The notes beneath the pieces are model-generated. The model saw only the letters and a program-made list of their open reading frames with translations. It was not told the DNA's origin and ran no database searches. This document shows positions 1-14,026 of a stretch of DNA of 64,000 nucleotides, piece by piece. This DNA is from Diphasiastrum complanatum. Its lineage: Eukaryota > Streptophyta > Lycopodiopsida > Lycopodiales > Lycopodiaceae. Numbering within the stretch: the stretch's first letter is position 1; each line of letters begins with the position of its first letter. The position numbers were made by a program, and so were the translations under genes. The stretch spans positions 70,870,252 through 70,934,251 of the forward strand of contig CM055097.1 in assembly GCA_029204225.1 (NCBI GenBank). The letters are read 5' to 3'.

Positions 1-53
1 TAGAACAGAAGGGTTGTCTATGTTGGGCCATAATCCAGGAGGGGAAATTCAAA

Positions 54-302
54 GTGTTGCCATTCATATCAGTGGAGCTGGACATAGGGTCAACATTTTT
101 GTATGCGTTGGAGTACATCCAAATCAAGGAGTACCAATTTTTGTGGCACAACGACGCGAAGCGAAAGTTTTGGAGGAAGTATGCGCAGTTCAAGTTGTAT
201 TCACCAGAAGGCCGGGCAAGTATCAAAGAATTTGATGATGCAAGTCTACTGTTGGATATTAATATGACGTATCCGGATCTGTATAGTATCTACACTGATT
301 AG
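54..302 (+). other. Short unassigned ORF at window edge
   Basis: An 82-codon ORF ends at TAG 300-302. It is rich in aromatic and basic residues and I do not recognise any domain in it. It could be the last exon of a gene that begins before the window, an old transposon fragment, or chance. No splice sites or neighbouring exons support it. Confidence 0.12.
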
Positions 303-879
303 GAGCACAACTTTTCCAATTATGTTGTGGAGATAAAACACAATTTGCAAGACCATTTCAAATCTTCTGAATATAGAACATTTTGTACATATAATTTTTG
401 GCAATTTGGCACATTTGCAGCCAAAGTTTTATTTTCTATTCAAAGTTTATTTGTAATTTAGTGTAAATATATTCAGTTCTCCTCTACTTTATTCGAACAA
501 TTTGTACTTATTAGTAAAGATTCTGAAGAAGATTTTCAGTTAGTACAAGAATTGTTCGATGGCTCTTTACTTCCTATAAGATTGTCGCCTTACGACAGCT
601 TACCTATCGGGAGTAATCAGAAGATGTCTTGTTGCTCGAGTGCCAAAGATATTTGGAGATGGCACAACAGTTACATGAAGAGCTCAATACATGAAGCCTT
701 TTTCTTCTATATTGCATTGCAGATTATGTGATAATGTTTATTTTATGTCGCTGAAATATATTTTAAATCAATACTTGATTTTGAAATATCAAGTGAAGGT
801 CATCAACTCAACAAATGAAGAAATATCTCTATATGTGACCTAATGAAGATCCTCGACACAAAACTATTCTTTAAGAAAT
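303..879. other. AT-rich stretch, no gene recognised
   Basis: No coding exon, RNA gene or clear repeat was seen. It lies just upstream of the 3' end of a copia element, so it may be badly decayed internal sequence of that element, but I could not align it convincingly to the related copy at 34.4-37 kb. Confidence 0.3.
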
Positions 880-2112
<1,233 letters not shown>

Positions 2113-2291
2113 GATTTTTACTCGACTCCATTTCATTCGAAATAAGTTAATAATGTATCAACTTAACAGCTTTTAAGAACTGTCTCCTTGTACGATCTAA
2201 CTGGGATTGGAAACTTCTTAATACTTGTGCAAATGCCTCTTGTATCATCTTAAACATTGTTGCATATGCTTCTCTATTGATGCTAGAAAAA

Positions 2292-2530
2292 TCACATGCC
2301 CCCTGAACCAATGTAGTGTCTAATGCTATCAGTAACTGAAGCCTTAATCTTTTTCATTTTGTTATTGTTTAGCATTGATTTTATACATTTAGAAGTCAAG
2401 ATAGGACCTAGTGAGTTTCTAATGGAAATCTCATCAGCCAAATGGTCTTCGCAACAACCAATGCTGATATGCATTGCAAACATAATGTTCATGAAAATGT
2501 CAGTAGAAATTGGACACTCATAGTATTCAC
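2292..2530 (-). pseudogene. Possible degenerate U-box exon
   Basis: The minus-strand reading contains a YECPIS motif followed, at nearly the spacing of a plant U-box (about 36 residues from CPI to the S/G-P pair, then 11 to L and 14 to N), by GPI and LNNN. The usual DP and AADGxTYE residues are absent, so a ubiquitin-ligase function is unlikely. The coiled-coil ORF just upstream on the same strand (2731-3186) fits a USP/coiled-coil/U-box type plant protein. Weak similarity seen by eye only; chance is a real alternative. Confidence 0.28.
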
Positions 2531-2730
2531 AGCAGCATAATAAACAAATCAACAGAAAGTTGAAATGAATAACAAAACTAGTGATTATGAATGAATCAAA
2601 AAGTTCAAGCAATATTCAATACCAAATAATCTATAACTTACTTGAATGCACGGATTCGTCTATTTCTATGACCTCCTCTGGATAATAGATCATATATATC
2701 CTTGTTTACCAATATATTTCTCTTGTTGCT

Positions 2731-3186
2731 TCAAACCTTTTTGTTGAGCACATCCATATCTTTAACAAGAGACAGATATGAGATATGCATGGATTGAAAT
2801 GCAGTTTTTATCTCATCATCACTAGTTGTATAATGATGCAAAGAAGATTTCAACCTTTGGATCTCCTTCTTGAGCATCTCATTTTCATCCAAACAAGTTT
2901 TCAACTTTGTAGATTTTTCTTCGCACTCCTTTGATGTTTTCCTTGATTCCTCTTCCAAATAATGTATTTTTTGCATTGAATGTGCATTCCCATAGAGCAT
3001 CAAATTCTCACAGTAATCCAAAAGGCCATTTTTATTATGACACATATAGATTATTAACTGACTCATTGAATAAAAATCTGGATGTTGCAATGAACATGGA
3101 TCAATATGATACAATGTTCCTGATGACCATAAATCTACATGCTTTAGCTTTTCCTCCCTGTATCGGACCATATCAGAAGTTGACAA
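2731..3186 (-). pseudogene. Coiled-coil ORF, possible exon of a plant gene
   Basis: A 151-codon minus-strand ORF. Its second half (residues about 70-150) is rich in K, E, L and S with heptad-like spacing (YLEEESRKTSKECEEKSTKL and LKKEIQRLKSSL), predicting a coiled coil. The last codons meet a possible donor (AAAAAG/GTTTGA). No initiator context or complete gene model could be built. It may belong with the degenerate U-box downstream. Confidence 0.3.
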
Positions 3187-3636
3187 TTTGGCTTGCTTTG
3201 ATTTTCTTGTCCTAAGCGAAGCATATTTTGGTTACAGATCCACATGAAGATGATAAAGCTTTGTCATCAGTACAGTAGTATAGTAACAAACAACACAATG
3301 ACAATAACAAAGCTAGAGATAGCGCTAAACACTTGTTTGACACTAGAGATAGAGATGGCATAGGCTTTGTTTCAGAAATGTCACTCCTAATTGAATTTTT
3401 GAGTGTTCCCAACTATTGGGAGGGAATATTTCAGCATTTTGAAAATTATATTTTAACTATGGCTAAGCACCAGTGAAGTTTGATGTGACTAAACTAAGGT
3501 GCATTCATTTACATGGAAAGTAGTGCGGGCAGATGTGTAAAGAAGTTAGAAAATGATATTATAATTATTTTATAGTTATTTTTCTCTCTCCTACATGGCA
3601 TTTCTGATAGGGCCCCCTTTGGGCCCATATTTTCTC
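3187..3636. other. Spacer with a GGGCCC hairpin
   Basis: No gene recognised. At 3610-3626 two GGGCCC arms flank a 5-nt loop (CCTTT), directly before the start of the gypsy fragment at about 3637. Confidence 0.5.
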
Positions 3637-4742
3637 TAATGATTCTTGGCCATATAGTATACAGACACGGGATCGCCACGGACCTGTCAAAGATAAGGAT
3701 CATTGTCGATCTACCACCACCAGGAACGATTCATGGAGCCTACATCTTCATGGGTCATGCTAACTACTACCGAATCTTCATTTTAGACTTTGCGGAGTTA
3801 GCACAACCAATCTACAAACTCATAACGGAACCACATTGGACAGAGGAAGCCCTACAAGCTTTCCAGAAACTTAAAGATGCATTGGTCTTAGCGCCAATAT
3901 TGTGTCCACCCAATGGGTCCATAGAGTTTCACGTGCATATGGATGCATCAAAGTATGCAGTAGGAGCTGTCTTAACCCAGCCAGGAGAACACAAAAAGGA
4001 TTTCCTAATCCGATTTGCTAGCCGACAGCTTAGTGATTCAAAGATAAATTATTCGACGACAGAGTACTGGCTATGATTTACGTGGTTAAGAGATTTTGAC
4101 ATTATTTGATGGCCACACTTGTTTTTTATATGGACCATAACCCTTGCTATATCTTGTTAATAAAACTTGCAACATAGGGAGAATCACTCGTTGGTTACTT
4201 CTATTGTTGGAGTTTGATTTTCAAATAGTGGTTTGCAAGGGAAACCAACATTATATGGCAGATCATGTGTTGCGAATCAAGGGAAAGGAGACTACAGCCC
4301 TACCTAATGATGAGCTACTTGACGCAGCCTTGTTTTACATTGGCATTGTACCGGAATGGGCCGAAGATATAGTTGAATATTTAATGCGGGGCCAACCGGA
4401 TAAATCTGTACCCAAGGTGGAACAGCGAACACTGATACTAAAAGCGAGACCTTGTCAGCTGATTATCGACCAATTATATTGAAGAAGGTGTATTCCTCCA
4501 CACGAGGCCACCCAAATTATTTCAATTTCACATGAAGGCATGGGTGGTGGTCATGCTGCTTCCGACATTACAGTTTGCAAGATCTTGCAATCTGGGTGCT
4601 AGTGGCCAACGATTCATAAAGATGCAGATGAATACTTGAAGAAGTGTGATGTGTGCCATACAGCTAGGAGACCAACAAGGCTGAACTATGATCTTTTACA
4701 TCCAGTTCTAACTCAAGCGCCATTCGAAAAGTGGGGATTGAC
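3637..4742 (+). mobile_element. Ty3/gypsy fragment: RT C-terminus, RNase H, integrase zinc finger
   Basis: The plus strand encodes the end of a gypsy reverse transcriptase (GHIVYRHGIATD, then FMGHANYYRIF), the RNase H start (HMDASKYAVGAVL), the RNase H to integrase linker and the integrase CxxC half of the zinc finger (KCDVCHTARR near 4645). It aligns with minus-strand copies A (20.7-19.6 kb) and B (37.5-37.1 kb), so it is the same family in opposite orientation. There is a frameshift near 4076-4144 and further breaks. It stops abruptly at about 4742, where copia sequence begins. Confidence 0.85.
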
Positions 4743-4972
4743 TTAGAATTTGCTTTGCACAGGAACACAGATCATGCTACACAGTAACACAGAAAGAAAA
4801 CACTCTCGTTGTTAGGATGCGTGTCCCGTCGACTTGCCTCGTGGCGAGGCCAACTGATTCTTATCCACTGATAGGACCCACAGTACAATAGCACAATGAT
4901 TCTACTTTTATTCTAAGTCTCTCCCTTAAAGCAGAGTCTACTTTTTATACAGTCATATACATAGCTTTAAAG
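4743..4972 (-). mobile_element. Likely 3' LTR portion of integrase-less copia element
   Basis: Non-coding sequence directly following (in minus orientation) the copia stop codon at 4973. It holds a small hairpin, GCCTCG/TGG/CGAGGC at 4836-4850. Position suggests a 3' untranslated region and truncated LTR. No second LTR of this element was found to confirm the boundary, and the junction with the gypsy fragment is placed where that similarity ends. Confidence 0.4.
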
Positions 4973-7570
4973 TCAATAAACTTTAAGTACAAAAAGCTTT
5001 GATCTAAACTTATCAAACTTTTCTCCAACAAGTGGCTTAGTGAAAATATCAGCTAGTTGTTCTTCTGTGCTACAATGAACAACATGAATTTCATGACTTA
5101 GTAGCCTCTCACGTATAAAGTGATACTGAATCTCAACGTGTTTAGTTCTAGCATGGAACACTGGATTCTTTGCTAGCTGAATGCCACTCTGACTGTCGCT
5201 ATGTAATGTCGTGGGATTTTTCTACTTCATGCCAACTTCTTCCAAGATTTGTCTCAACCATATAGCTTCTTGTGCTGCACTACACATTGCCTTATACTCT
5301 GCTTCTGTGGTGGGTAGAGCAATTGTACTTTGCTTTTTACTAGACCAGGAAAAGCAACTACCACAAACCTAGAATACATAACCTGTGGTGGATCTACGAT
5401 CATCATAGTCACCTCCCCAATTCACATCCACATAGCCACACAACTCAGGTAAACCATCATGCTTCCTATAAATCAAGCCATAATCTGAAGTGCCTTTCAC
5501 ATAACGCAAAATGCGTTTAGCTGCCTTCCAATGCATTTCCGTAGGTGCTGTCACGAACTGACTTACAATGCCAACAACATAGCATATATCTGGTCTAGTC
5601 GTGGTAAGGTAAATCAAGCTCCCTACTAACTGTCTATACAGCATAGCATCAAATGACTGTGACTCATCAAGCTTAGAAAGCTTTTTACCTGGTTCAATAG
5701 GAGTATTTACTGGTTTGCCATCCTGCAACCTAAACCTGTGCAGCAACTCTTTGACATACTTCACCTGTGTTAAACCCACTTCATGTCCTTTTTGCCACAC
5801 CTCTACTCCAAGGCAATAATACATCAGGCTGAGATCTGTCATCTTGAATTGTTCCATGAGGTCTTTCTAGACCATGTCTATCATCTCTTGATTATTTCCC
5901 GTAATAATCAAGTCATCAACATAAAGAGCAATCAAAGCAACCATAGAATCAAAGCATGAAACATATAGATTTGGAGCAGAATGTGTTCTCACCATTCCCT
6001 TTGAACAAAAGTAGGCATCAATCCTGCTATACCACGCATGTGATGCCTGTTTAAGACCATAAAGTGCTTTCTTCAAGCTACATACTTTATTTTCCTGTCC
6101 CTTCGCTACAAAGCCTTCAGGTTGATCCATGAACACTTCTTCTTCTAACTCACCATTTAGAAAAGCAGATTTCACATCCATCTGATGCAAAGGCCAACCA
6201 AAATGTGAAGCTAAAGCAACAAGTAGACGTAGAGTATTCCACTTACAAATCGGTGCAAAGGTCTTCTCATAGTCGATGCCTTTACTTTGTGCATACCCTT
6301 TGATCACCAATCTTGCCTTGTGCTTTGCTATGCTTCCATCTGCATGGTACTTAGTCCTATATACCCATTTGCAACCAATGGGCTTCTTGCCAACTGGTGG
6401 TTCTACTAAGTCCCATGTGCTATGTTTAGCAATTGACTCCATCTCCTCTCCCATGGCCTTGACCCAAATGTCATCATCCTCCGCTTCACCATAAGTTGAA
6501 GGTTCTTTGCTTTGAATAATGCTAGATAAAAGAGCATAATTTGCTTCATACCTTTTAGGTTGTGTCTTCTCTCTTGTTGATCTTTGTAGCTCTCCCTGGC
6601 TTCCCAAGTTCAAGTGAACAAGCCTCTTATGCCACAACTTAGTTTGCAATGGAATAGACGATACAAGTCCATGTTGCCCCTTGATTGTAGCATTCAACTT
6701 GTACAATTTTGTATTGGGCTCTCTTACTCCATCCACAATAACTTTGAACTTTTGGTTCAAATCCTTCATAAAGCAACGATCATGGGCAAATTCTACTTTC
6801 AACTTTTGATCAGTAATGACTCCAACAGAAAGTAGATTTTTCTTCAAACTTGGTACGTAAAGTACCTCCCTGATTATCCTGCTTTTGCCATCAGGTAGTT
6901 GGATTGAAACAGTGCCTATCCCCTTGATCTTGCACACCTCGCCATTTGCTTGTGAAATGGACATTCCATTATCCAACACTTTCATGCTACTGAACCAATT
7001 CTTGTTACATGTCATGTGTCTTGTGGCTCCCGAGTCAATATACCATGCTTGATCATCTTGATTAGATGACAATGCAGATATGAAGATGCTAGAGTCTTCA
7101 ATCTCACCCTCATCGACAAGGTTACTTGCTTGTTTTGGTTTCCCCTTGCCTTGTTCCACCAGGAATTTGCGACATTCACTCTTCCAATGGCCCTTTTTAC
7201 CACAATGGAAGCACTTGCCTTTCTTCTTGGTCTTACTGGAAGATCCTTCATCCTCCTGAGACTTGAAAAATTGCTGCTTAGACTTCTTCTTGCCCTTGCC
7301 CTTGCCCTTGCCTTGTTTTTGGCATGTCGCAAGTGCCTGATCGTCAGTATTTTGACGTCTAGCTTTTACCATTTCTCGTCGTTGCTCTTCCTGCATCAAG
7401 ATTTCTTTGAGCTCGTCAAAGGTTAGCAATCTTTCTCTTGATGCTATTCCGCTCAAAAACATTTGATAGGGTTCTGCAATGCCACACAATGCATTGTGCA
7501 CTAGCTCCACATCACGTATGCGCTCACCGATAGAATGCAGTTCATCCCTCATTGTCTTGATTCTGGTCAT
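4973..7570 (-). pseudogene. Copia gag-pol reading frame with in-frame integrase deletion
   Basis: One minus-strand frame of 866 codons runs without a frameshift. In order: the end of gag; a CCHC zinc knuckle (CFHCGKKGHWKSEC, about 7175-7215); an aspartic protease with YIDSGATRHM (about 7015-7045); a GAG-pre-integrase motif (LWHKRLVHLN); then, without an integrase core, the RSTREK linker (about 6565); reverse transcriptase with YVDDLIIT (about 5905); and RNase H ending at 4973. The D,D-35-E integrase domain (normally some 250 or more residues) is absent, and the join near 6590-6610 keeps the frame. Three TAG codons interrupt it at 5867-5869, 5369-5371 and 5222-5224. Each is one transition from CAG or TGG. 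The element would need integrase in trans, and is now dead or rests on readthrough. Confidence 0.88.
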
Positions 7571-7870
7571 GTACGTCTAAATGTGCTCCTTGTTCCATTC
7601 GGGCACTATTTAGCTTTGACTTCAGAAACATGAATCTTGACGGATTTGACGTCTCGAACTGCTCCTTTAGCACATCCCATGCTTGTCTAGGTGTAACAGC
7701 ATCACAAATGTGGGTAATGATGTGATCCTTCATTGACAAGTTAATGAAGGTCAAGGCTTTCCTCCTTCGTCCACACCACTGTGGACTCTTAGCCCTCCAA
7801 CTTAGCTTCTTATAGCCTTTCAAGCCCCATCTGTAGAGGTGTCTTATCTGTCCACGAGCCTTTCCAGCAC
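7542..7870 (-). pseudogene. Copia gag N-terminal part, frameshifted
   Basis: The minus-strand frame ending at 7542 carries a UBN2/copia-type gag signature (HIITHICDAVTPRQAWDVL, then LKSKLNSARM). It overlaps the downstream gag-pol frame, which resumes near 7570, so a small frameshift separates two halves of gag. Upstream it runs into the repeat at about 7870-8240, leaving no clear native start codon. Confidence 0.7.
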
Positions 7871-8240
7871 TTCTTGTGCTGTCCATGTCATCTTCTGTGC
7901 GAGTCATGTGCAAGTCGTCTGTTTCCGTCCACGAGTCATTTTTTTGCGTCCACGAGTCTTTTTTTTTTTTGTGCGAGTCATCTTCTGTGTGAGTCCTGTG
8001 CGAGTCGTCCGTTTTCGTCCATGAATCATTTTTTTTGCGCGTCATCTTTTGTGCGAGTCATGTGCGAGTCGGCCATTTCCGTCCACGAGTCATTTTTTTG
8101 CCCGAGTCATCTTCTGTGTGAGTCATGTGCGAGTCGTTTGTATCCGTCCACGAGTCATTTTTTTGCGCAAGTCATCTTATGTGCGAGTCCTGTGCAAGTC
8201 GTCCGTTTCCATCTACAAGTCATTTTTTATATGAGTCCCT
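7870..8240. repeat. Minisatellite of about 65-bp units
   Basis: Five to six imperfect tandem units built from CGTCCACGAGTCAT, a T-rich run, GCGCGAGTCATCTT and GTGCGAGTC(A/C)TGTGCGAGTCG. Unit starts recur near 7946, 8016, 8080, 8145 and 8208. The array is open in several frames on both strands and joins in frame to the copia gag on the minus strand, where it encodes a D/S/T/H/W-rich repeat. It lies where the gag start or 5' untranslated region should be, so it may be an expansion within the element's leader. Confidence 0.75.
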
Positions 8241-9829
8241 AGTAATTTTCTTGCTCTATGGTCCATTTGAGTTGACTAGGTCTGAAATAACTCGTATGAG
8301 TCATTTCCTGATTTTCGCAACGACTTTTGTCAGCTACAAGAATCCTAGAGGAGGTGAGTAATTTAAAAAAATAAAAACTCCCAAATAAGGTAAGAAAACC
8401 CAGAACAAACTTGTAGAAATACGTTCAAGTGCAAAATCTCTGATCTCTCCTAAAATAGAACTATCTAGTACTAGCATAGCCTATTTTTAGACAAGATCTG
8501 GGCTTGTGCGAGTCCCAAGCATGCATGCAAATTCTATCCAGAGAGGTTCATTTGTGATCACAACGAAGACCCATAATTTCAAGCACTTGAAACTTAGTAA
8601 AATCCTCTGAGATCAACATCATATGGTTCCACTCAGGAAAATCCAAGCTCTTGCAGATACACTTTGCACCTAGAATTGTACATATCCATCTGAATTTGTT
8701 TTGATACCCTTAGGCACCTCTAATAGGGAATGTCTTAGAAGTGTCCTAGTAGGAAACCATAGATCCGTCACGATAAGTTTGCCAAATCTGTCGATATCAA
8801 CATCCATCACCCATCACCTAAGTGCATAGAATCTTGACATAGAGAGCGCTTGTTTTGTAACAAGTTTGTCTGAGACAGCTGCTTTTCTCGTAAGGAGTTC
8901 AATGATATGTTAAGAGCATTCAGATGGCAAGGAGCATATGGTCTGTCATAATCTCAAGCTAACGAACGTTGAGTTTTCTGAGTGAGAGTTTTGTATCTTG
9001 AGTTACTACCGACCGGTGGGGATCAATCCATTGCCTTCAAATCTCAAGAGCGTCGATGAAGATGCATGTCCAGGTACTGCCACCCTGAAGTGGTGATATG
9101 AGAACGGGAGACTCTAGTGAGACAAATGACAATGGCGTGTCAACAATGCCAAACATGTCAAACCAGGATTAGATATCTTTGGAATCACTCAAAAACATTG
9201 TGAGACTCTATGCTATCACCAGTGGTAAGATACAGAGCAAAAATTGCTATTTTTGCATATTTCATCATGGTAAGTATTCTCACAAAGGTAAAAATATCTC
9301 TAAACGATTCCTTGTGAATACTCTATTTACATCTCTTGACCAAGAATTCGAAAAAGGCGCTAGTACAAATTCTTGATCTTCCTCAAATAGTAATTGCATA
9401 GTCTATTTTTGGCAAGCTCTATACTTGTGCAAGTTCCCAGGTAGGTGTGTGAATTCTCTCCAAAAGAGTACACTAATGAGCCTGAGTAGCACCATCAACT
9501 GAGAAAACCTAAATTCTTATATCACCCTCAGTTGTGCAACGAAATTGTTTCACCAGGATAAGTCGATCTATCATCAGATGCACTACACATAGCCATGTAC
9601 CAATCCACTTTCCACATCCTATCATGAGACAATCTAGTTGGAAATAACTTTAGGCACTCTAGTAAGAAAGCGCCTTAGACGTGACCTAGTAGAAAGCCAT
9701 AGATTCCTCGTGATAAGATCACCATCTTGTGAATACCTTCCACATTCATCATCTAACCATTGTGTGTAGAATCATCTATCTTAGATCACAATGTTAGGGG
9801 AGACAAACAATCCGCCTCCACCATGAGTA
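8241..9829. repeat. Diverged direct repeat of about 430 bp
   Basis: The stretch around 8440-8830 recurs, strongly diverged, around 9366-9790. Shared ordered landmarks include a CATAG-TCTATTTTT-GACAAG block, CTTGTGC(A/G)AG, TTAGGCAC(C)TCTA, GACCTAGTA/GTCCTAGTA, (G)AAA(G/C)CCATAGAT and GTGTAGAATC/GCATAGAATC. No gene was recognised in either copy. The second copy lies just before a retrotransposon gag fragment, so the pair may be duplicated LTR/leader sequence. Confidence 0.45.
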
Positions 9830-10457
9830 GATAAGAGGATTCCGAGAATCAATGCCCAAAGTACGATGGATAATCGGACCCAGTCAGGTTCCTCCAAGAT
9901 TTTGATAACGCTTGTAAGTTCTATGGAGACAGCTCTAAAGCTGAAAAGTTAAGGTAGTTTTCAATGATTCTCAATGGCAATGCGAAAGAGTGGTATTTGT
10001 ATCTAGAGAGTACCAATATTGAGTCATGGGAAACCATAGACAAATCTCTCATCAAGCGATTCAAACCATCTAAGCTTACCCAAAGCCCATTTAGCCAAAT
10101 GACTCAGATCAAAATGAAGGGCAAAGAGTCGGTACGCACCTATTCTGAGTGTTTTAAACGTCTCAAGGTAGAGTGTGTTGATGATACAATCACCAAAAAA
10201 AAAATGGCCATTAAATTATTCCTAGTCGGATTACCCAAGACCATTAGAAGAGAATGGAAACCTGTAGACTCTTACCAAAGTCTTATTATCCAAGGTCGAT
10301 TGCTCCCCATCCAAAACAACAGTCTTTTGTAGAGAGTCAACTTATTGTTACATCGTCTATCACACAAGTTGATTCTGACTACATAGACCCAGCGATGTAT
10401 TATCTAGAAGATATCAATGTGTCTACTCATCAAGTTGATCCATTTGCACGTTACTAA
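9830..10457 (+). mobile_element. Retrotransposon gag fragment
   Basis: The frame from before 9964 to 10330 encodes a retrotransposon gag core: FLQDFDNACKFYGDSS, then GNAKEWYLYLES, IDKSLIKRF and a leucine-rich C-terminal part (KKKMAIKLFLVGLP). A TAG at about 9955 breaks it where tryptophan is expected. This belongs to the Ty3/gypsy-type gag family (PF03732-like), but I cannot assign a lineage. No protease or polymerase follows. The LTR at 12271 may be its 3' end. Confidence 0.7.
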
Positions 10458-12270
10458 AACTAGTAGTATTAGATGTGTTTAGGCTCATTTAGTCTTACTG
10501 ATTCTTTTGTCATCCACGGATACATAGTTGCTTCCAATCCAAATACAGTTACATCCTATCTAGCAATCATGTAAGGTCTATCTCAAACATCATTCATAGA
10601 TAAGACCGAGAATGTACCACCTCAGATCTGTGTCTTCATTACGTCTCTATGACCAAGCAATTGATATCATACCGTGGAGCTAGGTTTTGAGCTACCACTT
10701 GATGAATCATGAGTTTTGTGTCTAGATGATAACCCACATGTTTTATCTGAGTGAAAGTAATCTAAGACATAATTGTCTTATTACATGCTACGTAAATGTT
10801 ATATGTTATCACTTGTTTTTCTTTTGTAACACTATAGCTATGGCCTTGTGCCAAGTTCGATACTGGATTGCAAGAGTTTGGTCTAAGAGTGTCATGCAAA
10901 TCTTCTATAAAGTTATTTGCTACAATTTTTCATTTTTTCTCTTATTTCAAGTTTTGTCCTATCAACTATGTCGTTTGTTGCTACATGTTTGTTTGTTCTA
11001 TTGTCGTATGGTTTGGTGTGTTTTCTTTTGCAGCAGCACTATAGGTGATATTTCATCAGCCATTTTATTCTACCTCTACAGTTGCAGTATTACACAAATT
11101 TTCATTAAGATATATCTCTACATCTTTACCAATGATTTCAACAACTTTCCATACATTGAACAAAAAGAGCAGTCAAGGACTTCAACAACAAATGCTCAAT
11201 TTGGCAACAAAACAAGCATCTTATTAGACTGCAACCATGATCTAGCAAAAGATCCATCTTCCCAACAAGATATATATCCGCGACAGCACCAACACCGCCA
11301 TTTGCAATAAGTATTTGGTTTTACGTAAGCGCTACAATATCCACGCTTTTTCAATTGCCTCACCATGGCCATCAAATCATCAATAAAGTGACAGCTTCAG
11401 TGAAGGGCTCTCAAGTCACATCAAAGGCAAAATCTATGTGAAAACCAACGTAGACGACAAGTGTTCCTACCAATGCCAACAACGATGCTTTATTGGCAAA
11501 ATGTACATTGAGTAGTGGTAATTGTGTCTCAAGACCATACTACCACTGTTGTACATCATTCATTCAATCATCTGCGAAGACCGCAATAAGCACGAGTCAT
11601 CATTGAGTGAAATCTCGTAGGCCTACATAAATTGAAGGACTCTCAAGTTAATCGGAGATTGAAGTTATGAGCGCACAACCTCAATGACAAAGCTATTTTC
11701 AAATGAAAAAAAAAAGAGAAAAAGACAAGGCCATACACGCCTCTATACATTCGCGACCCTTGAAGAGTTCTTGAACTCTGTGAAGAATTCAAACAACTGC
11801 AACAAACGGAAAACGAAAAACCTCTGCTGACAAAATTGCTTTTGCAAGACAGTAATGAGCAAAGGAATTTCGATCCATCCAGCAACATCTATCTATCCAC
11901 CTTCACCACTTCCAAGATTGCAATACCCCTTGTCACACCCACTCCATCTTCCTCTCACCGCTGTTCAGTAACCCCTTGTGTGGCATTCACATCATGTCTC
12001 AAGAAATACTAAGCTCATGTACATCATCCGTTGAATCATCTGCGTGAGCAATTGGAAGCAAGTAATCAACGAGCCAACTCCAACCTGATTCAATTCAAAT
12101 CTTCTGGAGATGCTCGTACTTCTTCAAAGCTTCATCTCCTATGGAACAACACTTTACAAAAAGTTCCACATCTACAAGCTGCACCGACTTTGACTCCTCT
12201 AGCACCATAAAAGAGAGGTCTTAACATTGCACTTGGCATGGAACCGCCAAGTTCTTAACGGAGGGGATAA
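10458..12270. other. Probable decayed retroelement interior, nothing assignable
   Basis: No domain was recognised in either strand. The longest ORF (10726-11310) is a low-complexity, membrane-like translation that I take to be chance. A purine tract (ACGGAGGGGATAA) at 12258-12270 directly precedes an LTR-like start, so the interval is best read as the eroded inner part of the element whose gag lies at 9.8-10.4 kb. Confidence 0.4.
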
Positions 12271-13250
<980 letters not shown>

Positions 13251-14026
13251 CACAAAATGCCTTACCTTGCTAAGCTTAGTAACATGGCCCCTAAGGAGTT
13301 TTTTTTTAAATTTCTAGCCCTTTGGTAGAAAACTTGGTTTTCATCGAACGACTATGATCATTGCACACTACAAGGATTCGATCTAATGGTGGGCATCTTT
13401 AATCACCTAGTGCACTAAGAGGTACTAAAAATTCTATAAAAAGGAAAATGACTACAACCCTAAGTTTCACTCTTCCTATTCTCTCCCTCTCTCTCTTGTT
13501 GTAGCCCTCTTGGTTTGCTTTTGTACTGCTACCATCTTTGCTTGGATGAGAAGAAACCTATGAACGCTTTTGGAAGAGTATTCGACTGGAAGATACTACA
13601 AGCTGAGATAAGAAAGCTAACGATTGTTTGGTTAAATGCATTTGCTTGCTTTGTTGGGAATTTGGTTTGCTTGCTTTGCTGGAAAGGTTATGAGCTCACG
13701 ATACTGTGATTATCATAGATCAAGATTACCTTCTTGCTTCCAAATAACACGATTGGAAGTGTCTACGTGTGGGTGCTGGCTCAAGAGCATCTGTGAATAG
13801 TATTACAAGTATGACACCCTTTTCATCAGATATTATGTTGTTTCTGGGCAGCAAACAACCAACTGAGGGTTCATTGCATTGATGCATGCTTGATTCATAC
13901 TTATGTGTAAGGTTGATGGGCCGCTCTGCCCATAGCAGAATATGTCTGGCCAGATTGTCGCGCTTCATCATGAGGATGTACTTTTGTTTTGAACCATTAT
14001 CATAATGCGTGATGGCAGTAGAGAGG
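13251..14026. other. Intergenic, no gene recognised
   Basis: No coding exon or RNA gene seen. It contains short CT-rich stretches near 13475. The right end abuts the truncated gypsy LTR at 14027. Confidence 0.4.

Noticed and set aside
6276-6494. Plus-strand ORFs within the copia element
   Set aside because: They are shadows of the minus-strand gag-pol frame, which has clear domains.
7870-8240. Tandem units as a CRISPR array
   Set aside because: Units are imperfect and contiguous with no unique spacers; this is nuclear plant DNA and a minisatellite explains it.
10726-11310. 194-codon ORF with hydrophobic stretches
   Set aside because: Low-complexity translation of T-rich DNA with no domain, no splice support and no neighbours that suggest a membrane protein.
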